Of a stretch of DNA of 53,385 bases, positions 1-7,894 are shown piece after piece (position 1 is the first letter of the stretch; each line of letters starts with the position of its first letter). The position numbers and the translations under genes are program-made. The stretch spans positions 1-53,385 of the forward strand of contig CAYOXX010000009.1 in assembly GCA_964408025.1 (NCBI GenBank), read 5' to 3'. Below the pieces are notes generated by a model. The model ran no database searches. It saw only the letters and a program-made list of their open reading frames with translations, and was not told the origin of the DNA. Source of the DNA: CAYOXX01 sp964408025 (GTDB lineage Bacteria; Acidobacteriota; DATKUA01).

Positions 1-71
1 TGAGCAAGAGCGCCGAGGAGCTGGAGGCGGAGAACCTCGAGCAGCTCTACCTCGAGTACATGCAGACCTGA
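1..71 (+). CDS. 3' end of an unidentified gene (partial)
   Basis: Reading from base 3 gives 22 codons ending in TGA at 69-71. The visible peptide is acidic and probably helical (rich in Glu and Leu, ending in EYMQT). The start lies outside the window or right at its edge. There is too little sequence to recognise a family. It converges on the yaaT-like gene, about 170 bases away, with no clear T-run terminator between them. Confidence 0.45.
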   Translation, partial: SKSAEELEAENLEQLYLEYMQT

Positions 72-240
72 TCCGCGGAGCTTAGTGTATTATGGCGGCC
101 GCCCCCCCGCCGGGCAGGGCGGTCGCTTTGCGTACCCACAGCAGCGTTTGCCGAAGGGCCTCTTCCGGTCCGCAGTGGTTGAGATTGCGGTGCCCTTTCG
201 CAGCACGCGGGCGGGCTCGAGTTGTGCGGCACTGGGCGGG

Positions 241-960
241 CTACAGGGGCGGCTCGTGGGGCTTGCGGGGCAGGCAGACGAAGTCGCTCTTCTTTTTCTT
301 CCTGTCGTCGAACTTGCTGCCGTTTTCGAAGTCGACCTCGTAGGCCAGGCAGCAGAGCAGGCGGCCGCAGAGCCCGGATATCTTCTGCGGGTTTAGGGAG
401 AGGTTCTGCGCCTTGGCCATGCGTATCGACACGGGTGTGAAGTGGGGCAGCCAGGTGGTGCAGCAGAAGGTGCGCCCGCAGGGGCCGATGCCGCCTAGGA
501 TCTTCGCCTCGTCGCGGACGCCGATCTGGCGCAGCTCGATGCGCAGCTTGAACTCCCGGGCCAGGTCCTTGATCAGGGCGCGGAAGTCGACACGCCCCTC
601 GGCGGTGAAGAAGAAGATTATGCGCCGGCCGGAGTCGATGTAGCGACACTTGACCAGCTTCATCGGCAGCTCGTGCTCGGCGATCTTGCGCTGGCAGATC
701 TCGAAGGCCCTTTCTTCCCGGCCCTCCTGCTGCTCCAGCTCGGCGAGATCCTTGCGGTTGGCAGAGCGCAGCACGCGCGGCAGGTTCTCCGGGATCGTGT
801 GCGGGTAGACCTTCGAGGTGGCCATCACCACCTCGGACATCCGTTCACCGCGCGGGGTCTCGACCCAGCAGTGGTCGCCCTTCTTGAGGTTGAACCTGCC
901 GGACTTGTAGAAGTGCGTGCGCCCGGAATCGCTGAAGCGGACGCCAATTATCTCGATCAT
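241..960 (-). CDS. yaaT: PSP1 / RicT (YaaT)-like protein
   Basis: A 239-residue protein matching the PSP1 C-terminal domain family (YaaT/RicT). In Bacillus, RicT works with RicA and RicF, a complex that binds Fe-S clusters and affects RNase Y-dependent mRNA processing. The family hallmark is clear: two Cys clusters, CGRTFCC (Cys161, 166, 167) and CGRLLCC (Cys198, 203, 204), after an N-terminal half that begins IEIIGVRFSDSGRTHFY. The C-terminus is basic. The gene follows speB in the same direction after 94 bases but has its own promoter, so it may be transcribed alone. No ricA or ricF partner is visible. The family call is firm; the exact role outside Firmicutes is inference. Confidence 0.9.
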   Translation of the reverse strand: MIEIIGVRFSDSGRTHFYKSGRFNLKKGDHCWVETPRGERMSEVVMATSKVYPHTIPENLPRVLRSANRKDLAELEQQEGREERAFEICQRKIAEHELPMKLVKCRYIDSGRRIIFFFTAEGRVDFRALIKDLAREFKLRIELRQIGVRDEAKILGGIGPCGRTFCCTTWLPHFTPVSIRMAKAQNLSLNPQKISGLCGRLLCCLAYEVDFENGSKFDDRKKKKSDFVCLPRKPHEPPL

Positions 961-1029
961 CGTCCGTGAACGGGCCGCGGGCAGCCGCCTGGCCCCCGCG
1001 CCCGCCTCCAGGGCAGCCTTGAGTAACCG

Positions 1030-1058
1030 ATTATAAATAGTTGTTACCGTGAGATCAA
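1030..1058 (-). promoter_or_regulatory. sigma-70-type promoter for the yaaT-like gene
   Basis: On the minus strand, TTGATC (1053-1058) and TATAAT (1030-1035) are separated by exactly 17 bases. The predicted start is near 1023, leaving a leader of about 60 bases. The -35 box overlaps the speB stop codon. Confidence 0.6.
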
Positions 1059-1945
1059 TTGCCGGCCGCCCGGGTGCGGTAGGCTATCAGCTTGTAAACG
1101 AGGCGCGCGGCGGCGGAGTCGGCGTGGTGGAGGCCGGGTTGGGGGCAGAGCTCGACGACGTCGGCGCCGACGACGTGCTTTTCGGCGGCGACAGCTTTGA
1201 GCAGGGCCAGCGTTTCGTACCAGCCTAGTCCGCCGGGGACCGGCGTGCCGACGGCTGGGACGACCGACGGATCGAGTCCGTCGAGGTCGATTGTGACGTA
1301 GACCTCCTCGGCGGGCAGTGATTCGATGATTGGCCCGGTGTGTTCTGCCAGCCTTCCCGCCACCCGGCCGGCGTGGAAAGTCCGGTGCAGGTCCGACTCC
1401 AGCAGGGGCCTTTCCGACTCGTCGGCGGAGCGGATGCCGACGGCGGTTACGTGTACGCCGAGCTCGACGATGCGCCGCATCGGGCAGGCGTGGTTGAGGG
1501 GCGAGCCGTGATAGGTGTCGCGCAGGTCGGCATGGGCGTCGATCTGCAGCACGCAGAGGCCGGGCCAGCGGTGCCGGTGCGCCCGGACCAGGGGGAAGGT
1601 GACGGAGTGCTCTCCGCCCAGCGAGATCAGCAGCCGCTGCGGTCGCAGCAGGCTTGCGGCCAGCGATTCGATGGCCTCGTCGGCTGCCCGCGGGTCGGTC
1701 GGCAGGTCGGGATAGCTGCAGGTGTGGATGCCGCCGGCGGCTTCGCAGGCGTCGAAGCCCAACTCGTCGTCGAACCGCTCGATGTGGCTACTGGCCTCGA
1801 TGATCGCGACCGGGCCTTCGGCGGTTCCTCGTTTCCAGGAAGCCGTCAGGTCGAGCGGCAGTGGCAGGATCGCCGCGCCGGACCTTTCCGGATCGCACAG
1901 CCCGGGCTCGAGGTTGAGAAAGCTGCCGTGTCTGTACGGATTCAT
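1055..1945 (-). CDS. speB: agmatinase / arginase-family ureohydrolase
   Basis: A 296-residue ureohydrolase, normal length for the family. The binuclear manganese ligands are all present: GGEHS (His113), DAHAD (Asp136, His138, Asp140) and DLDGLDP (Asp220, Asp222 region). Agmatinases convert agmatine to putrescine and urea in the cytoplasm. Arginase, guanidinobutyrase or formiminoglutamase activity cannot be excluded from motifs alone. No arginine decarboxylase (speA) is visible nearby. It lies 24 bases after folE on the same strand and is probably cotranscribed with it. Confidence 0.88.
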   Translation of the reverse strand: MNPYRHGSFLNLEPGLCDPERSGAAILPLPLDLTASWKRGTAEGPVAIIEASSHIERFDDELGFDACEAAGGIHTCSYPDLPTDPRAADEAIESLAASLLRPQRLLISLGGEHSVTFPLVRAHRHRWPGLCVLQIDAHADLRDTYHGSPLNHACPMRRIVELGVHVTAVGIRSADESERPLLESDLHRTFHAGRVAGRLAEHTGPIIESLPAEEVYVTIDLDGLDPSVVPAVGTPVPGGLGWYETLALLKAVAAEKHVVGADVVELCPQPGLHHADSAAARLVYKLIAYRTRAAGN

Positions 1946-1969
1946 CCCGATCGGTATCCGGCGGCCGCG

Positions 1970-2542
1970 TCAGCGGGAGACTACGGTGCTGCGCGCCGTC
2001 ACCAGGTTCATGAACTCGTTGCGCGTCTTGGGGTCGCGGCGGAAGGCGCCGAGCATCGCGGAGGTGACGCAGGTGCAGTTCTCCTTCTCGATGCCGCGCA
2101 TCGCCATGCAGAGGTGGAAGCCCTCGACCACGACGGCTACTCCGAGCGGCTTCACGGCGTCCTGGAGGCACTCGGCGATCTGCATCGTCATCCGCTCCTG
2201 CACCTGCAGGCGGCGGGCGTAGAGGTCGACGATGCGCGGGATCTTGGAGAGCCCGATGATCCGCCCCTTGGGGATGTAGGCGACGTGGCACTTGCCGAAG
2301 AAGGGGATCAGGTGGTGCTCGCACATGCTGTAGAAGTCGATGTTGCGCAGCGTCACCATCTCGTCGTGGGGCACCTCGAAGATGGCGCCGTTGATCAGCT
2401 CCTCGACCTGCTGGCCGTAGCCCTGCGTCAGGAAGCGCATCGCCTCGGCGAAGCGCTGGGGGGTGCGGCGCAGGCCCTCCCTGTCGGGGTTCTCGCCGAT
2501 CTGCTTGAGTATGTTTCTGATGTCGCTTTGCATTGGGGTCAT
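1970..2542 (-). CDS. folE: GTP cyclohydrolase I
   Basis: A 190-residue FolE converting GTP to dihydroneopterin triphosphate, the first step of tetrahydrofolate synthesis. The zinc site is intact: SMCEHH (Cys74, His77) and Cys144 in CMAMRG. The N-terminal motif REGLRRTP and the RIIGLSKI stretch are typical. The start ATG (2540-2542) overlaps the TGA of the upstream TPR gene as ATGA, which implies translational coupling. Folate links it loosely to glyA at 40 kb. Confidence 0.95.
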   Translation of the reverse strand: MTPMQSDIRNILKQIGENPDREGLRRTPQRFAEAMRFLTQGYGQQVEELINGAIFEVPHDEMVTLRNIDFYSMCEHHLIPFFGKCHVAYIPKGRIIGLSKIPRIVDLYARRLQVQERMTMQIAECLQDAVKPLGVAVVVEGFHLCMAMRGIEKENCTCVTSAMLGAFRRDPKTRNEFMNLVTARSTVVSR

Positions 2543-3048
2543 CGCGCCCGGACGAAGGTTGGGCCGACCAGCCGCCTGATCTTCTCGTGGCCGCGGAGAC
2601 GGCGGAATTCCGGGCAGTTGCAGGCGTGGATCCGGTTGTCGCTGTTGAGCGCTATCGCCTTCTCCAGGGCGTTGGCGGCCTCGTCGGCCTGGTTGTTGAG
2701 GGCGTAGGCGCAGGCGAGAGAGAAGAGCCAGGCGTCGTTTTTCTTCTGCTTGCCGAGGGCCTTGTTGAGGGAGCTTATGCCCTCCTTGAGCTTGCCGTTG
2801 TTGACGCGCACCAGACCCAACAGGAAGTGGTCATCGGCCGACCTGGGTTTGAAGTCGTCCTCGCCAAGCCGCTGCCTGCAGGCCGAGATGTAGGAGTTGA
2901 TCCTGTCGGTCAGGACTATGTGGTCGGTTGAGCTCTCCAGGATCTTCTCGAGCGCTGCGAGCGCCTCTTCGTAGTTGCCGCGCCAGAATTTCCTGGCAGC
3001 AGTCTCGAATTTCTTGATGATCTTGGCTTCTTCGTTTCCGCTGGGGGC
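2539..3048 (-). CDS. TPR-type repeat protein (hypothetical)
   Basis: A 169-residue soluble protein made mostly of helical pairs with TPR-like spacing, for example NYEEALAALEKIL and QADEAANALEKAIALN. No signal peptide or catalytic motif is seen. ATG at 3048 is chosen because a GAAGGG ribosome site precedes it and because the upstream in-frame TTG (3084) sits next to the predicted -10 box. It heads the group with folE and speB and overlaps folE by ATGA. TPR proteins usually mediate protein contacts; the partner is unknown. Confidence 0.8.
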   Translation of the reverse strand, partial: APSGNEEAKIIKKFETAARKFWRGNYEEALAALEKILESSTDHIVLTDRINSYISACRQRLGEDDFKPRSADDHFLLGLVRVNNGKLKEGISSLNKALGKQKKNDAWLFSLACAYALNNQADEAANALEKAIALNSDNRIHACNCPEFRRLRGHEKIRRLVGPTFVRAR

Positions 3049-3085
3049 CATCGCTACCCTTCCGGGTGGGGATTCAGCTGGCAAA

Positions 3086-3113
3086 AGTATCAGACCGTCG
3101 CCGGAATTGTCAA
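3086..3113 (-). promoter_or_regulatory. sigma-70-type promoter of the TPR-folE-speB group
   Basis: Minus strand: perfect TTGACA (3108-3113), 16-base spacer, GATACT (3086-3091). The predicted start near 3080 lies downstream of the TTG at 3084, so the ATG at 3048 is favoured. Confidence 0.6.
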
Positions 3114-3190
3114 ACCGCCTCGCATTTCGCCTCCCCGTCGCCCGGCGAGAGCTTGGGAGGCCACAGCGCGGGGCCGCGGCCTGAGGCCGG

Positions 3191-3943
3191 TCAGGGCGTC
3201 GGCGGGTGCTGCCGGCGGACCAGGCTCAGGTAGGTGCCGAAGTCGAGCGTCCGGAGTTGGTAGTCGTCGGGCGGGTCGTAGGTGCCGCGGGGGGCCGGCT
3301 CGTCGGCAATACTCGCTACCTCGGCGACGGTGGTGGCGCTGAGGCCCATCTGGGAGACGGTTGTCACGGTGCGGATGCTGAAAGCGGTTCCCAGGTCAGC
3401 CAGCTGTTGCGCCATGTCGCGGTAGAGGGGCGAGGAGGCAACCGCCTCGCCGATCAGGTTGCGGAAGGCGGCGGTGTCGACCTCGGTCTCCGGCGTGACC
3501 CACATCTCGACGTCCACGGAGACGGCGCCGCGGCCCTGCAGCGTCACTCTTTGGCAGTTCCAGGAGCCGATGACCCGGGTCTCCGTGAGCCGGTTCAGCC
3601 GCCAGCTCATCTGGATCTCTGAAAACAGGTCGCGCAGGTGCTCGGGCAGTGTGAACGGCAGCTCGACCTCGATCACCGTCTCCAAGTCGTGCTGCACCAG
3701 GAACATCTTTCCCATGTCGCGGCGGATGAGGGTGGTGATGTTGTTGAGGCGGTCGATGCGGGCGAAGCGGTCCTCCCCCAGCCAGGTCTCGACGAGGGCC
3801 GTGCGGCCGCCCTCCTCGCCGGGCGGCGCCTGCAGCGTGACCTCCTCGACGATGTGCTTGTCGGCCCAGAGGCGGGTGGGAGCCGCCAGGGCAAGCAGCA
3901 GGATTGTGAAGGCTAGCAATCGGAATGCGGATCGGCGTTTCAT
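3191..3943 (-). CDS. secreted hypothetical protein, DUF4412/LolA-like fold suspected
   Basis: A 250-residue exported protein. ATG at 3943 has a GAGAGAGGGG ribosome site and opens a signal peptide: KRR, a hydrophobic core, and a likely cleavage after LWA near residue 26. The mature part is rich in beta-type segments (HIVEEVTLQ, ALVETWLGEDRFARI, IIRRDM-like KMFLV), resembling periplasmic proteins of the DUF4412 / lipoprotein-carrier type that record a metal- or lipid-binding cup. This resemblance is by eye only. It has its own strong promoter. The 56 extra codons upstream of ATG 3943 are excluded because they cross that promoter. Confidence 0.7.
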   Translation of the reverse strand: MKRRSAFRLLAFTILLLALAAPTRLWADKHIVEEVTLQAPPGEEGGRTALVETWLGEDRFARIDRLNNITTLIRRDMGKMFLVQHDLETVIEVELPFTLPEHLRDLFSEIQMSWRLNRLTETRVIGSWNCQRVTLQGRGAVSVDVEMWVTPETEVDTAAFRNLIGEAVASSPLYRDMAQQLADLGTAFSIRTVTTVSQMGLSATTVAEVASIADEPAPRGTYDPPDDYQLRTLDFGTYLSLVRRQHPPTP

Positions 3944-3976
3944 ACCCCTCTCTCCCGGCCCGGTGGCATCGGCTGC

Positions 3977-4005
3977 AGTGTAGGCCAGCGCCACCGGGGT
4001 GTCAA
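3977..4005 (-). promoter_or_regulatory. strong sigma-70-type promoter
   Basis: Minus strand: perfect TTGACA (4000-4005), 17-base spacer, TACACT (3977-3982). The predicted start is near 3970, giving a 27-base leader before the ATG at 3943 of the secreted protein. Confidence 0.65.
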
Positions 4006-4114
4006 CGGGCCGGGCCGCTCCGCTACCACGTGGCGAAATCGCCGCTCTCTGGAGCCGGTTCTGCGAATAATAATTTTCTGAATGGGATCCGTAGCGCGTG
4101 TGGACCGTCATCAG

Positions 4115-5308
4115 TTACTCGCGTCGGCTCACCAGGTAGATCTCGGTCTGCGGACGGGAGAGGTAGCGGCAGCCGTCGTCGGTGACGACGATCTCCTCCT
4201 CGACCGTGGCGATGCCGTGCCCCTCGACGGTCAGGCGCGGCTCGAGGGTGTAGACCTGCTCCGCCTCGATCGGAAGGTCTGGCAGGTTGCCGTAGCGCTC
4301 CCACCTTGGCGCCAGCAGGCCGCCGCCGTCGTGGGCGACGCGCCCGACCTGGTGGCCGAGGGCGTGCTTGTATTCGTCGTAGCCGGCGCCGACGATGTGG
4401 CCGCGGGCGACGGCGTCGATCTCGTGGCCGGCCATGCCGGGGCGGATCGCTGCGGCCGATTTCTTGATGGCTTCGACGATTGTTTCGAAGCCGTGCGCGA
4501 CGGCCTCTGGGGCGCGCTCTTCGCCCTCGCGCAGGACGTACCAGGTGCGCTGCAGGTCGCTGCAGTAGCCGTCCTTGCGGACGCCGAAGTCGATGTTGAG
4601 GATGTGGCCGCGCTCGACCGGCCGCTCGGTGGGCCCGGCATGGGCGCCGGCGCTCTCGGGGCCGGTGAAGACGGCCGGGCAGTGGATCGGGTCCCAGGCA
4701 GGCTCGAGGCCCATCTCCTCGACGCGCTCTGCGATGAACTCAGCCACCTGCTTTTCGGTCACGCCCGGCTTGAGGAAGCCGGTGACCCGGTGCAGGATCT
4801 CCTGGGCCGCGTCGCAGGAGGCGGCGATCCGCTCCAGCTCGACGGCCGACTTGCGGCCGCGCAGGGCGGCGATGATCTCCTCCGACGACTCGAGCCGCCC
4901 GGCGTAGGGCGTGCCCTCGAGGTAGCTGTTCAGCGTCAGCCACATGCCGTGGCTGAGGCCGTCGGCCATCACCGAGCTGGTCGAGTAGTTGACGGCAATC
5001 CGCTTCGGATCGAAGCGCTCGAGGGCCGCCAGCAGGTCGTCCCTGATCGAGGCGTCGTAGCCGCTCACTTCGTCGTAGGCGCCGGTCGCCTCGGTGTTCG
5101 CCACCTCCAGGCGCCCGACGATGGCCACGGCGTCGCCGCCCCTGGTGATGATGAATGCCGAGTGCCAGGTGCAGGTGGTGCCGTAGATCAGGTCCAGTAT
5201 CGGGTCCGGGTTGCTGCCGGTCTCGCGGGCGAAGGTCAGCCAGAGGTCGACGCCCTTCTCGTCCACTATGCCGGCGGCCTGCTCGATCTTCTCCCTCACA
5301 AGCGACAT
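4115..5308 (-). CDS. M24 family metallopeptidase (Xaa-Pro aminopeptidase-like)
   Basis: A 397-residue cytoplasmic protein. The N-terminal third resembles the creatinase/prolidase N-domain; the C-terminal pita-bread domain carries the dimetal ligands: Asp in NIDFGV, Asp in YCSDLQ, His in ALGHQVGR, Glu in TLEPRL and Glu in ATVEEE. It probably cleaves X-Pro dipeptides or N-terminal residues before proline. ATG at 5308 is preceded by GGGAGGGAA at 5-base spacing. A much longer open frame upstream is ignored because it crosses the divergent promoters and the hydrolase gene. No signal peptide. Confidence 0.88.
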   Translation of the reverse strand: MSLVREKIEQAAGIVDEKGVDLWLTFARETGSNPDPILDLIYGTTCTWHSAFIITRGGDAVAIVGRLEVANTEATGAYDEVSGYDASIRDDLLAALERFDPKRIAVNYSTSSVMADGLSHGMWLTLNSYLEGTPYAGRLESSEEIIAALRGRKSAVELERIAASCDAAQEILHRVTGFLKPGVTEKQVAEFIAERVEEMGLEPAWDPIHCPAVFTGPESAGAHAGPTERPVERGHILNIDFGVRKDGYCSDLQRTWYVLREGEERAPEAVAHGFETIVEAIKKSAAAIRPGMAGHEIDAVARGHIVGAGYDEYKHALGHQVGRVAHDGGGLLAPRWERYGNLPDLPIEAEQVYTLEPRLTVEGHGIATVEEEIVVTDDGCRYLSRPQTEIYLVSRRE

Positions 5309-5343
5309 CGCTGTTCCCTCCCGTGCGCGCGGTTCCGACACCG

Positions 5344-5372
5344 ATCCTAGCACACGCCGGCGTCCGCCTGAA
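5344..5372 (-). promoter_or_regulatory. possible extended -10 promoter of the M24 peptidase gene
   Basis: Minus strand: TG-C-TAGGAT, an extended -10 at 5344-5349, with a poor -35 (TTCAGG, 5367-5372) 17 bases upstream. It is back to back with the promoter of the neighbouring hydrolase. Confidence 0.35.
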
Positions 5373-5380
5373 GCGACTCC

Positions 5381-5409
5381 TTGTCCGCGCCGCTCGCGGT
5401 CTTTATAAT
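5381..5409 (+). promoter_or_regulatory. sigma-70-type promoter of the MBL-fold hydrolase
   Basis: TTGTCC (5381-5386), 17-base spacer and a perfect TATAAT (5404-5409). The predicted start is near 5416, 19 bases before the ATG at 5435. Confidence 0.65.
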
Positions 5410-5434
5410 CGCCGCACCGATGGAGGAGGCGCCC

Positions 5435-6064
5435 ATGAGCCTGAAGATCCGCAGCGTAGTCGCCGATCCGGTGTTCCTGTCCAACTGCTTCATCGTCGCC
5501 TGCCCCGAGACCGGCGAGGGCGTGGTGATCGATCCCGGCAGCCGCGTCGACTCGATCGCCCGCGCGGTCGAGGAGGAGGGTGTCGGGGTGAGGGAGCTGG
5601 TCTGCACCCACGGCCACCTCGACCACGTCTCCGGCGCCGCCGAGGCCCGGCGCCTCTTCGGCGTCCCGCTGGCGCTGCACGAGGGGGCCCGCTCGGTGCT
5701 GAGCCGCCTCAACGAGTCGGCGATGTCGTTCGGCGTCAAGCCGGTGGAGCAGCCCGAGGTCGACCGCTGGCTGGCCGAGGGCGACAAGATCGAGTTCGGC
5801 AACCGCCGCTTGACGGTCATCCACACTCCCGGCCACTCACCCGGCGGCATCAGCCTGCTCGCCGAGGGCCACCTCTTCTGCGGCGACACCATTTTCGCCT
5901 CCGGCATCGGCCGCTGGGATTTTAAAGGCGGCGACTACGAGACGCTTATAAACTCGATCCGCGATCGCATCCTGACGCTGCCGCCGGACACGGTCCTGCA
6001 CCCCGGCCACGGGCCCGACACCACCGTCGCCGCTGAGGCCGCCGGCAACCCCTTCCTGCAGTGA
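5435..6064 (+). CDS. MBL-fold metallo-hydrolase (glyoxalase II-like)
   Basis: A 209-residue metallo-beta-lactamase-fold protein of glyoxalase II-like size. Metal ligands: THGHLDH (His59, His61, Asp63, His64), the HTPGHSPG histidine, Asp in FCGDTIF and His in HPGHGPD. Such proteins hydrolyse thioesters or related bonds, often S-lactoylglutathione; the substrate here is unknown. ATG at 5435 is chosen because GGAGGAGG precedes it and the promoter excludes earlier starts. Transcribed divergently from the M24 peptidase. Confidence 0.9.
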   Translation: MSLKIRSVVADPVFLSNCFIVACPETGEGVVIDPGSRVDSIARAVEEEGVGVRELVCTHGHLDHVSGAAEARRLFGVPLALHEGARSVLSRLNESAMSFGVKPVEQPEVDRWLAEGDKIEFGNRRLTVIHTPGHSPGGISLLAEGHLFCGDTIFASGIGRWDFKGGDYETLINSIRDRILTLPPDTVLHPGHGPDTTVAAEAAGNPFLQ

Positions 6065-6158
6065 GCGGGTCGTCGGGCGCTTGAATTGCTTATTGATCGG
6101 AGCTGCCGTTACGCGGCCGAAGAATCGGTTCGTTAACCTCGACGGCGCGCTCCCGTCG

Positions 6159-6164
6159 TATAAT
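6159..6164 (+). promoter_or_regulatory. -10 box upstream of permease A1
   Basis: A perfect TATAAT 32 bases before the ATG at 6196. No convincing -35 box is seen at 16-18 bases, so an activator may be needed. The gene also has a very strong ribosome site (GAGGGGGAGGG). Confidence 0.4.
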
Positions 6165-6195
6165 TGGTGTTACTTCATATCAGAGGGGGAGGGTC

Positions 6196-7665
6196 ATGGT
6201 CCGTCAATTCATCTCTAAAGAGATCGTCGAGAGCTTAAGCGGCCCCAAGTTCCTGATAACCTTCGTGATCTGCACCGCGCTGATCCTGACCAGTGTCTAC
6301 ACCGGCTACCAGCTCTACGAAGCGGAGGCGAGCTGGCATCAAACTGCCAAGATGGAGAACAAGCGAGCCCTGGAGAACCGCGGCAGTTACGGGACCCTCA
6401 AGACGGAGGGGAGCAAGGCGACGCGCGAGCCCGAGCGGATGAGCATATTCGTGCGCGGCGTCGACAGCACGGTCGGCAAGGCGTCGACAGTCGGCGACGA
6501 CGCCAACATCGTGCTGCGCGACAGCCGCTTCGGCCTCAACCCGATCTTCGCCGTCTTCGGCGAGCTCGACCTGGCCTTCATCGTCAAGATCATCCTGGCG
6601 CTGTTTGCCCTGCTGTTCAGCTACAACGCCATCAGCGGCGAGCGCGAGCTGGGGACGTTAAAGCAGGTACTCAGCAACAGCGTCGGCCGCGCATCGTTCA
6701 TTCTCGGCAAGTCGGTCGGCGGGCTGATCACCTTGTTCGTTACCTTCCTGCTGCCGCTGCTCATCGCTCTGCTGATGCTCATGGTCTTCTTCGGCGTAAC
6801 CTTCACCGGCGACGAGTGGGCGCGCGTCGGCCTCATGACGTTGGTCTTCTGCGTTTACCTGGCGGTCTTCTTCATGGTCGGCATGCTGATGTCGGCCCTG
6901 ACGCGCAACAGCTTCGTCAGCTTCCTGCTCTGCCTGTTCGTCTGGGTGCTCAGCGTGGTGATCGTGCCGAGGATCGCCGTCGAGGCGGCGGGCCGGATCA
7001 GCCCGGCGCCTTCGATCGACCGCGTCGAAGCGGAGCGGGCTTCGATCAGTCGCAACTACTACGCCGTCCTGCGGGAACTGCTGACACGTAACCTGACCGA
7101 GGCCCTTCAAAGTGATCCAAATGCAAGCAGGGAAGTACTGAGGCAGGTGGGCGACCGGGCGCGGGCAGAAGCCAGGGAGCGCTTCGCGGGCACCGAGGAG
7201 GCGCTGCTGCGCGAGTACGAGCAGCGGCAGATACGGCTGCTCAACACGGCCGAGTCAATAGCCCGTACCTCGCCGACATCCTGCGTCACCTTCGCGGTCA
7301 GCCGTCTCGCCTATACTGATGCGGAGATGAGGGAGCGCTTCCTGCGGTCGCTGAGGCGCTTCCGGCTGGCATTCCTGGACTATGCCGACGAGAAGATCAG
7401 GCTTCACCCGGAGCTGGCCAATAGCGGCACCAGCACTTCCATTTCGGTTACCGATGACGACGAGGGTAATATCAGCTTTAGAGTGGGGGTCAGGACACCC
7501 GAGCACATCCTGGACACTGGCGATGCGCCCGTCTTCTCGATGGCCTCTGAGCCGCTGGCCGCCTCCGCGGCGGCCATCGTTCCCGACGTCGCCATCCTGG
7601 TCGTCGAGTTCTTCCTGCTCTTCGCCGCCGCCTTCGTTGCCTTCCTGCGCTACGACGTCAGGTGA
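6196..7665 (+). CDS. ABC-2-type transporter permease, subfamily A copy 1
   Basis: A 489-residue inner-membrane protein. Layout: one transmembrane segment at about 18-38 (FLITFVICTALILTSVYTG), an outside domain to about residue 120, a block of five segments at about 130-265, a second large outside domain at about 270-455, and a final segment ending in FVAFLRYDVR. FSYNAISGERELGTL is the cytoplasmic coupling-type motif of ABC-2 permeases with large external loops (ABC2_membrane/DUF3526 type). A conserved SPTSC carries a lone Cys in the second domain. Cargo is unknown. No ATPase gene is next to it. It shares 69 identical consecutive residues with copy 2 around the first transmembrane block. The following 229-base spacer shows no gene. 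Confidence 0.82.
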   Translation: MVRQFISKEIVESLSGPKFLITFVICTALILTSVYTGYQLYEAEASWHQTAKMENKRALENRGSYGTLKTEGSKATREPERMSIFVRGVDSTVGKASTVGDDANIVLRDSRFGLNPIFAVFGELDLAFIVKIILALFALLFSYNAISGERELGTLKQVLSNSVGRASFILGKSVGGLITLFVTFLLPLLIALLMLMVFFGVTFTGDEWARVGLMTLVFCVYLAVFFMVGMLMSALTRNSFVSFLLCLFVWVLSVVIVPRIAVEAAGRISPAPSIDRVEAERASISRNYYAVLRELLTRNLTEALQSDPNASREVLRQVGDRARAEARERFAGTEEALLREYEQRQIRLLNTAESIARTSPTSCVTFAVSRLAYTDAEMRERFLRSLRRFRLAFLDYADEKIRLHPELANSGTSTSISVTDDDEGNISFRVGVRTPEHILDTGDAPVFSMASEPLAASAAAIVPDVAILVVEFFLLFAAAFVAFLRYDVR

Positions 7666-7894
7666 GCTAGTGGATAAAATGTTGAATCTCGGTGGCTAAT
7701 AACTAAACAACGACCGCTCAAAGGCAATCCAGGCGGGATAAGCCAGAGGCTGATAAGCTCCGCTAGCTCCAACTCTGACGTTGATTTTACGAATGAATCA
7801 GAACGGTATCAAAACGATACGCGGGAAAAACTGAACTGACAAATTCCAACTTTCGTTAATTTGGATAAGTGATCGCTTCGCGGGGGAAGGAAAA

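Noticed and set aside
1340..2707. Long open frame on the plus strand across speB and folE
   Set aside because: It is the complement of two confident genes, has no family motif and no ribosome site.
5309..5836. N-terminal extension of the M24 peptidase to 573 residues
   Set aside because: The added part lies across the divergent hydrolase gene and promoters and has shadow-like composition; ATG 5308 has a strong ribosome site.
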